Part shown: positions 1-7,697 of the stretch, piece by piece
Numbering within the stretch: the stretch's first letter is position 1
Layout of the letters: the number at the start of each line of letters is the position of its first letter
Assembly: GCF_030545015.1 (NCBI RefSeq)
Contig: NZ_CP120653.1
Coordinates: forward strand, 806,001 to 870,000
Origin: Myroides sp. JBRI-B21084
Lineage (GTDB): Bacteria; Bacteroidota; Bacteroidia; Flavobacteriales; Flavobacteriaceae
Reading direction: 5' to 3'
Length of the DNA: 64,000 nt
Notes under the pieces: generated by a model
What the model was told of the DNA's origin: nothing
Database searches by the model: none
What the model saw: the letters and a program-made list of their open reading frames with translations, nothing else
Made by a program: the position numbers and the translations under genes

Positions 1-1
1 T

Positions 2-886
2 ATGAACAATTTAAATCTATTAGGAAAAGAGTGGACCAATATTGTGTTTGAAAACCGCAATAAATTATACGGTGCTTATAAATTACGCCAAGAAAGTGGT
101 CAAAATACATTTATTGCACTGGCAATTGGTTTGGCATTAATTAGCTTTGGTTTTGGTAGCAGTTATTTATACGCTTCAACTAAAAATACTACTACAATAA
201 CATCTAAACCTGAACCAACACCTGAAAAAGTAGTTTTGGTTGAGACTAATTTAGTTGAAAAAATGAAACCTAAAGTAGAAAAACCTTTAGGAACTGCTAA
301 TGTTGATAAAAAAGCTGTAGCAACAAAAGCCGATGTAATGGATAATAAAAAGCTAACAGATATTACAATTGATAAAGACCAAAACGTAAAAACAAACGAT
401 TTAACAGCACAAAATGAATTTAATGATAGAACAAATTCAAGTACCGTAAATGTAAATGCATCGGCAAACGGTAGTTTAAATACAAATGGTACAAAACCCG
501 GAACACAAACTACCACAAGCAATAACAATACAGGAAATGGCGCTATTAATGGTAGTAACACCTTAAAGCCTAACGAAATTGTACGCTTAGTGCAAAAAAA
601 AGCTGCTCCGGCAGAAGGTTTTAATAAATTTTACGAATTATTTATTCGTAAGTTTTCAAAAAATCCTAGTCAAACCCAATTGTCTGAAGTGGTAATAAAA
701 TTGCGTTTTGTTGTTGAAAAAGACGGTTCGTTTACAGATATACAAATTGTAGAAGATCAATTAGGAATGGGGCAAGAAGCAGTACGTGTTTTAAAAGCTA
801 TGCCTAAATGGCAACCTGCAGAGCATAACGGGAATACAGTACGTTCAATGTTTACATTGCCTATAAAAATAAAAATAAACAATTAA
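2..886 (+). CDS. tonB: TonB-family energy transducer
   Basis: A 294-residue periplasm-spanning protein that passes proton-motive-force energy from ExbB/ExbD to outer-membrane receptors. The N-terminus carries the Bacteroidota TonB signature around residues 11-29 (FENRNKLYGAYKLR), followed by one membrane segment at about 37-58. A long low-complexity Lys/Pro/Thr/Asn-rich linker spans the periplasm, and a TonB C-terminal domain occupies about 200-294 (IQIVEDQLGMG, then a MPKWQPA motif). The ATG is the second base of the window, so upstream signals are not visible; the start fits homologues. In related flavobacteria exbB/exbD genes lie just upstream, which cannot be checked here. A strong hairpin follows the stop. 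Family assignment is firm; the particular receptor served is unknown. Confidence 0.9.
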   Translation: MNNLNLLGKEWTNIVFENRNKLYGAYKLRQESGQNTFIALAIGLALISFGFGSSYLYASTKNTTTITSKPEPTPEKVVLVETNLVEKMKPKVEKPLGTANVDKKAVATKADVMDNKKLTDITIDKDQNVKTNDLTAQNEFNDRTNSSTVNVNASANGSLNTNGTKPGTQTTTSNNNTGNGAINGSNTLKPNEIVRLVQKKAAPAEGFNKFYELFIRKFSKNPSQTQLSEVVIKLRFVVEKDGSFTDIQIVEDQLGMGQEAVRVLKAMPKWQPAEHNGNTVRSMFTLPIKIKINN

Positions 887-890
887 AAAT

Positions 891-915
891 AAATCTTGCT
901 TCGGCAAGATTTTTA
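891..915 (+). terminator. Rho-independent terminator after tonB
   Basis: A 9-bp perfect stem closed by a TTCG tetraloop (891-899 with 904-912) and followed by T residues. It lies five bases after the tonB stop and separates tonB from the PstS-like gene, so part of the transcription may stop here. Confidence 0.8.
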
Positions 916-1061
916 CGTTTATGTTGCAATTTATGCAGTATTTAAGATGTAATAAACCCGCAAATTTGGTAGATATAATTTTTGTTTGTTAAAAATGCAA
1001 AATTTGTAAAGTTTATTAAAAAAAAAATTAGTAGATTTAGCAATCAATTAAAGTTAAAAAA

Positions 1062-1952
1062 ATGAAGCATTTATTTTTGGGCGTTTTAGGCTTGGTTTTC
1101 CTTATATCTTGTAAGCAAGATAAAAAGGTGATTGAACCAAAAGTTAGCGAAGCTTATAACCAAGGAGATACCCAAATGTATGTAGAATCAACGGTGTATC
1201 CTTTAATTGAAGAATTAAACCAGGTGTTTAAAAGTTATTACAGCAATGCAAATATTGAATTAAAAATGCTTGCACAAAATAATATTTTAGATGCAATTTA
1301 TAACGATTCAGCTCGATTGGCAGTTGTTCCAAAATCGTTTACAGAAGAAGAATTAGCTGTTTTTAAAGGAAAAGTGGTGCCTAAAATTACACCAATTGCT
1401 AAAGATGCGGTGTTGTTTATCACTCAAAAAGGCAGTAACGATACGTTGATGAATTATGATGATGTGGTAGCTGTTTTTAAAGGAACCAAAACATCAGATA
1501 AAATATTTGTATTTCATGATGTAAATTCAAGTATTGTAAATTCAATTATGAACGATGCAAAAGTAAAAACCGTAAGTAAAAATGTATATTATGCAAAAAC
1601 AGTTGATGAAATTGTATCTTACATTAACAAAAATACAAACGCAATAGGTGTAGTAGGTTTAAATTGGATGGTTAATCCTAGCGAAAACATCAAACAAAAC
1701 AGTAGTAAATTACGCTCTATGTTGGTGTATAATAATGCACTAAAAAAGCATGTATTACCATCGCAAAGTAACATTGCCGATAATACTTATCCGTTAATAA
1801 GAACTATAAATATAATTGATACACAAGGAAAAACTGGTTTAGGAACTGGTTTTGCAAGTTTTGCAGCCTCGGATAAAGGGCAGCGTATTATATTAAAATC
1901 TGGGCTAATGCCAATAAAATTACCCAAACGAGAAATAAACATAGTAGAATAA
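1062..1952 (+). CDS. PstS-like substrate-binding lipoprotein
   Basis: A 296-residue periplasmic solute-binding protein of the PstS (phosphate) type. Residues 1-17 form a lipoprotein signal peptide ending in LISC, with Cys17 as the lipidation site. The body has the two-lobe PBP pattern, with a conserved strand near AVVPKSFTEEEL and a region around DVNSSIVNSI where phosphate binders contact ligand. No ABC permease or ATPase genes are next to it. Instead it lies between tonB and a TPR gene, a layout seen repeatedly in flavobacteria, where the protein may work with the TonB system rather than with a PstCAB transporter. That role is an inference. The gene is 109 bases from the terminator of tonB and 27 bases before the TPR gene. 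Confidence 0.75.
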   Translation: MKHLFLGVLGLVFLISCKQDKKVIEPKVSEAYNQGDTQMYVESTVYPLIEELNQVFKSYYSNANIELKMLAQNNILDAIYNDSARLAVVPKSFTEEELAVFKGKVVPKITPIAKDAVLFITQKGSNDTLMNYDDVVAVFKGTKTSDKIFVFHDVNSSIVNSIMNDAKVKTVSKNVYYAKTVDEIVSYINKNTNAIGVVGLNWMVNPSENIKQNSSKLRSMLVYNNALKKHVLPSQSNIADNTYPLIRTINIIDTQGKTGLGTGFASFAASDKGQRIILKSGLMPIKLPKREINIVE

Positions 1953-1979
1953 TCTAGATTTTTCAATACCTTAGTAATT

Positions 1980-3629
1980 ATGAATAAAAAAATTACCCTA
2001 AGTTTAGCTTTATTATCTTTCATTTTTAGTGCAAACGCACAAACCGATACCGACATTGATACCGCTATTAAGTACGGTCGTTACGATGTTGCTAAGAAAG
2101 AACTTTATAAGTTGGTACGCACACAACCCAACCAAGGAAGAAATTTTTATCGTTTAGGGGTAATTCATTTAAACGAAAACAATAAAGATTCTGCAAGTTT
2201 TTACTTTAAACAAGGTTTAAGAGCTGTAAAAGATGCCGATGTAAACAACATTGGAATTGCTAAAATTGGCTTGTTAGAACAAAAAGATAAAGAAGCAAAA
2301 TCAAAATTTAATGCTGCAACATTAAATTTAGGAATAAATGATTACGAAACCTATTTAGTAATTGCAAACGCCTATACATTTGCTCCAAAGCCCGATTTTA
2401 AAGCCGCTTTAGATTATGTAAACTTGGCACTACTTGTTAATAAAGATACTCCTGAGCCGCATATTGCACGTGGTGATATTTATTTTGCAGAAAAACAATT
2501 TGTAGATGCACGCCGTGTATATTATGCTACATCAAAAATGTTTCCAAATAGCTTTTTGCCAAAAATGAAGTTAGCCGACGTTTTTCGTGCGGGTAACGAA
2601 TTTGAAGATGCAATTAAAGTATACGATACTATTGTAAGTAAAGACCCTAATTTTATTGATGTATATAAACAATTAGGTTTAACTTATGCTGATTATGCAC
2701 GTTTTAAAGACGATAGAAGTTTGCTAGACAAAGGTGTTGAAAGTTACTTTAAATACCATGGAATGATTGGCGAAAGTTTAGATGCCGATAACGAATTAGC
2801 AGGTTACTTAATTAAAAATAAAGACTATAAATCCTTAGGTGATTTAGTTAGAACTAAATGGTACACACGTGGTGATAACTTTTTAATGTACCGTTACCGT
2901 GCAATTGCCGATTTTCAAAATGGTAAATTCTTAGACGCTAAAGAAAACATTAACATGTATTTTGAAGTGCAAGATAAAAAAGATCAATTATTACCTATTG
3001 ATTATTTATACAAAGGCTTGTCTGAATTAGAAGCATCACGTAACGAAGACGGTACTTTTAACGAAGGAGTTTATAAAAATTCAATCGATGAAATGGCTAA
3101 AGCCGTTAAAGAAAATCCAAAATTAGGAGTAGCTTTACACGATTTAGGGGTAGATTTATTTAAAGATGGACATTACGAACAAGCTTATTTTGTTTTTGAT
3201 TTAGCATCAACCGACGAAAAATCGCCATATTATGTGTATGATATGTATTATAAAGGAAATGCATTGTACATGGCAAGTGATAAACCTATGTTTAACGATC
3301 AATTAGATAAAGCAAAGTCAAATTTAGATAGTTCATTACGTAAAACACCTACTTTTGAAGCTTATTTAATTAGTGCACGTGTAAATCGTAACTTAAATAC
3401 TCCAACATCGTTAGCACAAATGGAAAAAGATTACGAAGGCTTTATTAATTTATTAACTCAAAAAGGCCGTGCAAACGATGCTGCTTTTAAAGATGCACTT
3501 ATTGAAGCTTATACAATGATTGGTAATTACAATTTGTCAATTAATAAATCAAAAGCAACAAGCGCGTTTCAAAAAGTAGTGCAGTTAGATTCTAGTAACG
3601 AATATGCTAAAAAGCATGCACAAAAATAA
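1980..3629 (+). CDS. Secreted tetratricopeptide-repeat protein
   Basis: A 549-residue protein with a cleavable signal peptide (residues 1-20, ending SANAQ), so probably periplasmic or outer-membrane associated. The rest is almost entirely helical TPR-like repeats: the pattern ...A...Y..A......P........G......... recurs, for example near residues 40-75, 150-240 and 380-420. TPR solenoids bind other proteins. No enzymatic motif is seen. It starts 27 bases after the PstS-like gene and is followed by a good terminator, so the two probably form one transcript. Its partner is unknown; the neighbourhood suggests a link to the TonB complex or to phosphate binding. Confidence 0.8.
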   Translation: MNKKITLSLALLSFIFSANAQTDTDIDTAIKYGRYDVAKKELYKLVRTQPNQGRNFYRLGVIHLNENNKDSASFYFKQGLRAVKDADVNNIGIAKIGLLEQKDKEAKSKFNAATLNLGINDYETYLVIANAYTFAPKPDFKAALDYVNLALLVNKDTPEPHIARGDIYFAEKQFVDARRVYYATSKMFPNSFLPKMKLADVFRAGNEFEDAIKVYDTIVSKDPNFIDVYKQLGLTYADYARFKDDRSLLDKGVESYFKYHGMIGESLDADNELAGYLIKNKDYKSLGDLVRTKWYTRGDNFLMYRYRAIADFQNGKFLDAKENINMYFEVQDKKDQLLPIDYLYKGLSELEASRNEDGTFNEGVYKNSIDEMAKAVKENPKLGVALHDLGVDLFKDGHYEQAYFVFDLASTDEKSPYYVYDMYYKGNALYMASDKPMFNDQLDKAKSNLDSSLRKTPTFEAYLISARVNRNLNTPTSLAQMEKDYEGFINLLTQKGRANDAAFKDALIEAYTMIGNYNLSINKSKATSAFQKVVQLDSSNEYAKKHAQK

Positions 3630-3646
3630 TAAACCGTAAATTATGA

Positions 3647-3680
3647 AAACCGTCTCAACTACATGAGGCGGTTTTTTTGT
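3647..3680 (+). terminator. Rho-independent terminator after TPR gene
   Basis: An 11-bp stem (3647-3657 with 3664-3674, one G-T wobble) followed by a run of seven T. It ends the tonB/PstS/TPR cluster. Confidence 0.85.
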
Positions 3681-3780
3681 TTTATTAAATTTGGGTTTAG
3701 AATTAAAATTGTGATATTAAGAACACAAAGAGTCAGTTAATTTGATTGTTTTTTTACAAACAAAATCAAGTCAACTATTG

Positions 3781-3788
3781 TATCTTTG
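3781..3788 (+). promoter_or_regulatory. -7 promoter element upstream of queE
   Basis: TATCTTTG fits the Bacteroidota -7 consensus TAnnTTTG. Its position, 15 bases before the ATG at 3803, implies a very short leader and rules out the TTG start at 3746. No clear -33 box was found. Confidence 0.55.
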
Positions 3789-3802
3789 CAAAAAAAAAAA
3801 GA

Positions 3803-4420
3803 ATGACAATACCTAAGCCAATAGTTGACAAATTACCTTTAATGGAAGCATTTTATACCATTCAAGGTGAAGGTTTTTATACAGGGCATGCCGCTTATTT
3901 TATACGTTTAGCTGGATGTGATGTTGGCTGTCATTGGTGCGATGTAAAAGAAAGTTGGGATGAAAACATACATCCTAAGGTTTTGATTGCTGATATTGTT
4001 GCAAATGCAAAATTACACGGCAATTTAGCTGTTATTACAGGTGGTGAACCTTTAATGTGGAATTTAAACGAACTTACTGCGCAATTAAAAACAAACGGTA
4101 TTCAAACAAATATTGAAACCTCTGGTGCCTATGAATTAACAGGTAATTGGGATTGGATTTGTTTATCGCCCAAAAAAACCAAATTACCTACACAAAGTGT
4201 TTATAATGCTGCAAATGAATTGAAATGTATTATTTACAACCATAACGATTTTATTTTTGCAGAAGAACAAGCCGCTAAAGTAAATAAAAATGCAAAGTTG
4301 TATTTGCAAGTAGAGTGGGGTAAAAAAGATGAAATGTTACCATTTTTAATTGAATATGTGAAAAATAATCCAAAATGGGCTATTTCAACACAAACGCATA
4401 AATATTTAGATATTCCTTAA
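3803..4420 (+). CDS. queE: 7-carboxy-7-deazaguanine synthase QueE
   Basis: A 205-residue radical-SAM enzyme that rearranges 6-carboxy-tetrahydropterin to 7-carboxy-7-deazaguanine in queuosine (modified tRNA base) synthesis. The QueE-type cluster motif CX3CX2C is at Cys39, Cys43 and Cys46 (CDVGCHWC), after the conserved AFYTIQGEG stretch. A glycine-rich SAM-binding stretch (VITGGEP) follows near residues 90-96. The length fits the family. The longer frame opening with TTG at 3746 is rejected because a -7 promoter element lies inside it and homologues begin near this ATG. Other queuosine genes are not in the window. The DUF2059 gene follows 27 bases downstream and may be co-transcribed. Confidence 0.93.
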   Translation: MTIPKPIVDKLPLMEAFYTIQGEGFYTGHAAYFIRLAGCDVGCHWCDVKESWDENIHPKVLIADIVANAKLHGNLAVITGGEPLMWNLNELTAQLKTNGIQTNIETSGAYELTGNWDWICLSPKKTKLPTQSVYNAANELKCIIYNHNDFIFAEEQAAKVNKNAKLYLQVEWGKKDEMLPFLIEYVKNNPKWAISTQTHKYLDIP

Positions 4421-4447
4421 AATAGTATATATTTACCTAAAAAAAAT

Positions 4448-4843
4448 ATGAAAAAAATAGTTGTATTACTTATGCTATTTGTAAGTGTAAGTGGTTTTGC
4501 ACAAGCCAATAAAGCCGATGTTATAAGGCTAGTTGAACTTTCTGGTGAAGTGAATGAATTTTATAATATGACCGATGAAATTGCAAAACAATTATCGGTA
4601 GCAAATCGTGAAAGTTTTAAAAAGGATATGGAGCCTTTAATCGCGAAGCAAAAAAATAAATTAATTACGTATTATTCGCAAAATTTATCGCAAAATGAAG
4701 TGTTAAACCTAATTGCTTTTTACCAAACACCTTTAGCAAAAAAATTTACAATGGTAAAAAATAATTATTCGGTTGTTTTAAGTAATAAATCAGAAGCATT
4801 TAAAGCCGAAATTCAGGGTATAATTATGAAATATATGATGTAA
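4448..4843 (+). CDS. DUF2059-type secreted protein
   Basis: A 131-residue protein with a signal peptide (residues 1-19, ending SGFAQA). It matches the short helical DUF2059 family: paired helices around a hydrophobic core with the NEVLNLIAFYQTPLAKKF pattern near residues 77-96. The family is periplasmic and its function is not known. The gene follows queE by 27 bases and ends in a strong terminator overlapping its stop codon. No functional link to queuosine is evident. Confidence 0.75.
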   Translation: MKKIVVLLMLFVSVSGFAQANKADVIRLVELSGEVNEFYNMTDEIAKQLSVANRESFKKDMEPLIAKQKNKLITYYSQNLSQNEVLNLIAFYQTPLAKKFTMVKNNYSVVLSNKSEAFKAEIQGIIMKYMM

Positions 4844-4871
4844 AAAGAGAAGCTTTTGCTTCTCTTTTTTT
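4842..4871 (+). terminator. Rho-independent terminator
   Basis: A 12-bp perfect stem (4842-4853 with 4858-4869) with a TTTT loop and a T run. It begins at the DUF2059 stop codon and may also serve the convergent methyltransferase gene. Confidence 0.85.
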
Positions 4872-4905
4872 ATTTAATTGTTGGTATTGTTTTTTTTTTT
4901 AGAAT

Positions 4906-5616
4906 TTACTTTGTAATTCTAGCTAAGTAATCAAAATTTTCACCTTCAAGAATTAATTCACATTTTAAATTTTGTGCCAAACAAGCGTTTTGTAACGTGT
5001 TAAAATCTAAATACAGCCAATTAAAAGGTTCTTCTTTTTCACCTTTGTAACTTATATTAAAAATCAATTCACCATAATAATCATGATAAAGCGGAATCCA
5101 TTTACCGCCATCTTCATCTTCATCAAACATATAAATCAAATCAGAACTATCAATTAAAATTTGTCCTTTTTCTGTTAGTAAATCTTTTAGTTTAGTTAAG
5201 TATTGATCAATATTTTTTAATCTTCCAAAAATACCAGTTCCGTTCATTAACAATAAAATAGTATCGTATTTTAGGGTAGAATCTATTTCTAAAATATCGG
5301 TTTTAATGGCGTTATTTACACCGCGAATTTTACAGGTTTCAATGGCGTTAGCCGATACATCAATAGCAGTAACATTTAAACCTATTTCTTGCAAATACAA
5401 CGCATGACTGCCTGCACCACAACCAACATCTAAAATGTTTCCTTTTGCAAGTTTTAAAGCTTTTTGTTCCAGATTGGGCATTTCTTTATAAGAACGAAAA
5501 AGGTAAGCAACATCCATTTCATCGGCCTCGCTAATGTTGGTTTCTGTAATTAAATTTTCAGGTTGGTTGTTTTGGATATAATCCAACATGGCTTTGCCAA
5601 AAAGATCTTTAAACAT
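4906..5616 (-). CDS. Class I SAM-dependent methyltransferase
   Basis: A 236-residue soluble methyltransferase. Motif I is clear (ILDVGCGAGSHAL, about residues 50-62), followed by the acidic end of strand 2 (AIDVS) and a strand-4 motif (YDTILLLMNG). The N-terminal start MFKDLFGK at 5616 is chosen. The longer frame running to 5748 would lie inside the divergent YkgJ gene and has no family support. The C-terminal part (FNWLYLDFNTL) resembles small-molecule rather than nucleic-acid methyltransferases. The substrate cannot be told. It is divergent from the YkgJ-type gene with only 37 bases between starts, so the two share a promoter region. Confidence 0.8.
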   Translation of the reverse strand: MFKDLFGKAMLDYIQNNQPENLITETNISEADEMDVAYLFRSYKEMPNLEQKALKLAKGNILDVGCGAGSHALYLQEIGLNVTAIDVSANAIETCKIRGVNNAIKTDILEIDSTLKYDTILLLMNGTGIFGRLKNIDQYLTKLKDLLTEKGQILIDSSDLIYMFDEDEDGGKWIPLYHDYYGELIFNISYKGEKEEPFNWLYLDFNTLQNACLAQNLKCELILEGENFDYLARITK

Positions 5617-5630
5617 AGATTGATTATTTG

Positions 5631-5638
5631 TAATTTTG
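5631..5638 (+). promoter_or_regulatory. -7 promoter element for the YkgJ-type gene
   Basis: TAATTTTG fits TAnnTTTG and lies 15 bases before the ATG at 5654, inside the short intergenic space of the divergent pair. It overlaps the TTG that would open the longer frame. Confidence 0.5.
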
Positions 5639-5653
5639 CATTTTAAAATTGCA

Positions 5654-6148
5654 ATGGAACAGTATTTAAAACAATTGCCAAAGTTAGCAAAAGATAAGCA
5701 TACCGAAAACAAGAAGTATTTTGATAAACTAAAGAAAAAAACACCCAAAGATTTAGATTACAAAATGCAACAGATACATGATGATGTTTTTAGAAAAACC
5801 GACTGTTTAAAGTGTGCAAATTGCTGTAAAACAACAGGACCCTTGTTTACTTTAGCCGATATTGAGCGTATTGCAAAACATTTGCGCCAAAAGCCACAAC
5901 AGTTTATAAACCAGTATTTACGAATTGATGAGGATAACGATTATGTGCTGCAAAGTGTTCCGTGTACGTTTTTAGATCATGAAAATTATTGTATGATTTA
6001 CGATGTGCGACCAAAAGCGTGCAGAGAATTTCCGCATACCGATAGGAAAAAGTTTCAACAAATTAGCGATCTTACTTTAAAAAATGTGGCTATTTGTCCA
6101 GCTGCTTTTGCTGTTGTTGAAGAAATGAAAAAGAAAATGCCTTTGTAA
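5654..6148 (+). CDS. YkgJ-family Cys-cluster protein
   Basis: A 164-residue protein of the YkgJ (UPF0153) family, thought to bind zinc or iron through clustered cysteines. The signature CLKCANCC sits near residues 51-58, and further cysteines are placed as in the family: VPCTFL, NYCMIYDVRPKACREFP and AICPAA. The N-terminal 45 residues are charged and helical. The ATG at 5654 (MEQYLKQL) is preferred over the TTG at 5636, which overlaps the promoter element. The exact reaction is not known for the family. The 3' end overlaps a bidirectional hairpin shared with the next, convergent gene. Confidence 0.82.
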   Translation: MEQYLKQLPKLAKDKHTENKKYFDKLKKKTPKDLDYKMQQIHDDVFRKTDCLKCANCCKTTGPLFTLADIERIAKHLRQKPQQFINQYLRIDEDNDYVLQSVPCTFLDHENYCMIYDVRPKACREFPHTDRKKFQQISDLTLKNVAICPAAFAVVEEMKKKMPL

Positions 6149-6163
6149 AAAGGCATTTTTTTA
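6134..6163. terminator. Bidirectional terminator overlapping two stop codons
   Basis: An 11-bp stem (6134-6144 with 6149-6159) with a short loop. It contains the YkgJ stop codon and touches the stop of the convergent 71-aa gene, with a T run on the plus strand. Confidence 0.75.
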
Positions 6164-6376
6164 TATAAAACTGTGTTCGTTTTCTAAATAGTTTTTAAGA
6201 AAAGCCTGTGCTTCTTCTTCGGTACTAAAAGTGTCAATTACATATTCTACAAGTTTTAAAATAAAATCTTTAAAACGTTCAAATAGATCAACCACCCTAT
6301 CAAAAATACGTAAAAACCATTCGTAAATAGATTGAAAACGATCAATAATAGCTATTATAGCGTTTGTAGTATTCAT
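6161..6376 (-). CDS. Small amphipathic-helix protein, unknown function
   Basis: A 71-residue protein, not recognised as a named family. It is almost entirely helical with regularly spaced hydrophobic and aromatic residues (IYEWFLRIFDRVVDLFERF, about 17-35), which suggests a membrane-associated amphipathic helix or a small coiled structure. The acidic C-terminus ends in EEEAQAFLKNYLENEHSF. A GGATTTGTT stretch just before the ATG could pair weakly with ribosomal RNA, and a -7-like TATATTTG lies 27 bases upstream. The isolated setting with its own promoter and a shared terminator supports a real gene. Confidence 0.6.
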   Translation of the reverse strand: MNTTNAIIAIIDRFQSIYEWFLRIFDRVVDLFERFKDFILKLVEYVIDTFSTEEEAQAFLKNYLENEHSFI

Positions 6377-6402
6377 AACAAATCCTTTTTTTAACTTTTA
6401 AC

Positions 6403-6410
6403 CAAATATA
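6403..6410 (-). promoter_or_regulatory. -7 promoter element for the 71-aa gene
   Basis: On the minus strand this reads TATATTTG, matching TAnnTTTG, 27 bases before the ATG at 6376. No matching -33 box was found. Confidence 0.4.
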
Positions 6411-6454
6411 ATAAAAAACTTACAATTGGTAGGGTTTCTAATGATAAATTGAAG

Positions 6455-7693
6455 TTAAATATCGTTGTATAAAAGATACTTTTTACGTATGTTATTAAAT
6501 TGTTCTAAATCTTCTTTCCATGTTTCTCTGATTTCTTTTTCGGTTAAACCTTTTTCAATTTGTTTTTGTAATTTATTGGTTCCAGAAAGTTTAATAAAAA
6601 AGTTATTAAAGAAATTTTCTTTATTATCGGAGTTTTTAAATGCTTTTAAAAGCCATTCTAAAGATAAGCCGTCAATAGTTTTATTAGTTGATAAATCTTC
6701 GCCAAAGCATTTTACACCGTTGTGCATAGGACTTTTAGCTCCTTGGTTAGGTTTTGGCGTAAAAGTAAAATCCATATTCTTTAAAAAAGGCGATCCGTAA
6801 ATTTGAAATTGTTTTTCGGTACCACGCCCCACACTTACGTTGGTTCCTTCAAAAAAGCATAAGCTGGTGTACAGATTAATAGCTGTATCGTTTGGTAAAT
6901 TTGGCGATGGTTTTACAGGTAAAGAATAGTGCATGTTTTTGCTGTAATTTTCGCAAGGAATAATGGTCAATTTTGCTTGAACTCCATTCTGTAACCATTT
7001 TTCGCCGTTAATCATCTGTGCATATTCGCCAATGGTCATTCCGTGCAAAACAGGAATTGGGTGCATGCCTACAAAACTTTTGTTTTTCATTTCTAGAACA
7101 GGTCCGTCAACCGTTGCACCTTTCGGATTTGGTCGATCCAAAACAATCAACGGAATATTATTTTCGGCACAAGCTACCATTAAATAGTGTAAAGACGAAA
7201 TATAGGTGTAAAATCGCGCGCCTACATCCTGCAAATCAAAAATCATCACATCAATTCCTGCAAGTTGTTCTTTTGTCGGCTTTTTGTTGTTTCCGTACAA
7301 CGAAATAATCGGCAAACCGGTTTTGGTATCTTTTCCATCTTTAATCAGCTCACCGGCATCGGCAGTTCCGCGAAAACCATGTTCGGGAGCATATATTTTT
7401 TTTAGGTTGATTTTGTTTTCGATTAAAAAATCTACCAAGTGAATGGTGTCAAACTTCACAGCTTTAGTACAACCAACGCTAGGGTCAGGTGCAGCGTTAT
7501 ATATATTTTTTTCGATTACAATTCCTGTTTGATTCGTTAAAACCCCAACATTTTTGTCTTTCAATAAGGGTAAATACTTTTCATATTGATTAGCGCCTGT
7601 TTGAATTTGGGCCGTACTTATTAAACTTAGGCACGTAAAAACTATTACAAAGCAAAATAAAAATGTATTTTTGAAGGGAATTATATATTTCAT
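6455..7693 (-). CDS. namZ: Exo-beta-N-acetylmuramidase NamZ (DUF1343)
   Basis: A 412-residue exported glycosidase. NamZ enzymes remove terminal N-acetylmuramic acid from peptidoglycan fragments during cell-wall recycling or scavenging. A signal peptide covers about residues 7-29 (hydrophobic, ending LISTAQ). The DUF1343 hallmarks are present: VGVLTNQTGI (about 49-58), the catalytic-region YAPEHGFRG (about 100-108), the strand MIFDLQDVGARFYTYISS, and the LDRPNPKG motif. Length fits the family. Its start lies only four bases from the start of the divergent LolC/E-type permease, so promoters must lie inside each other's 5' coding ends. No muramyl-sugar uptake gene is next to it. Confidence 0.88.
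   Translation of the reverse strand: MKYIIPFKNTFLFCFVIVFTCLSLISTAQIQTGANQYEKYLPLLKDKNVGVLTNQTGIVIEKNIYNAAPDPSVGCTKAVKFDTIHLVDFLIENKINLKKIYAPEHGFRGTADAGELIKDGKDTKTGLPIISLYGNNKKPTKEQLAGIDVMIFDLQDVGARFYTYISSLHYLMVACAENNIPLIVLDRPNPKGATVDGPVLEMKNKSFVGMHPIPVLHGMTIGEYAQMINGEKWLQNGVQAKLTIIPCENYSKNMHYSLPVKPSPNLPNDTAINLYTSLCFFEGTNVSVGRGTEKQFQIYGSPFLKNMDFTFTPKPNQGAKSPMHNGVKCFGEDLSTNKTIDGLSLEWLLKAFKNSDNKENFFNNFFIKLSGTNKLQKQIEKGLTEKEIRETWKEDLEQFNNIRKKYLLYNDI
7666..7673 (+). promoter_or_regulatory. -7 promoter element for the LolC/E-type gene
   Basis: TATTTTTG fits TAnnTTTG and lies 24 bases before the likely TTG start at 7698, inside the 5' coding end of the divergent namZ gene. Confidence 0.5.
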
Positions 7694-7697
7694 AGGT

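Noticed and set aside
3746-3802. Longer N-terminus of queE from TTG
   Set aside because: A -7 promoter element lies inside it and the extra residues do not occur in the family.
5617-5748. Longer N-terminus of the methyltransferase
   Set aside because: It would overlap the divergent YkgJ-type gene and lacks family support.
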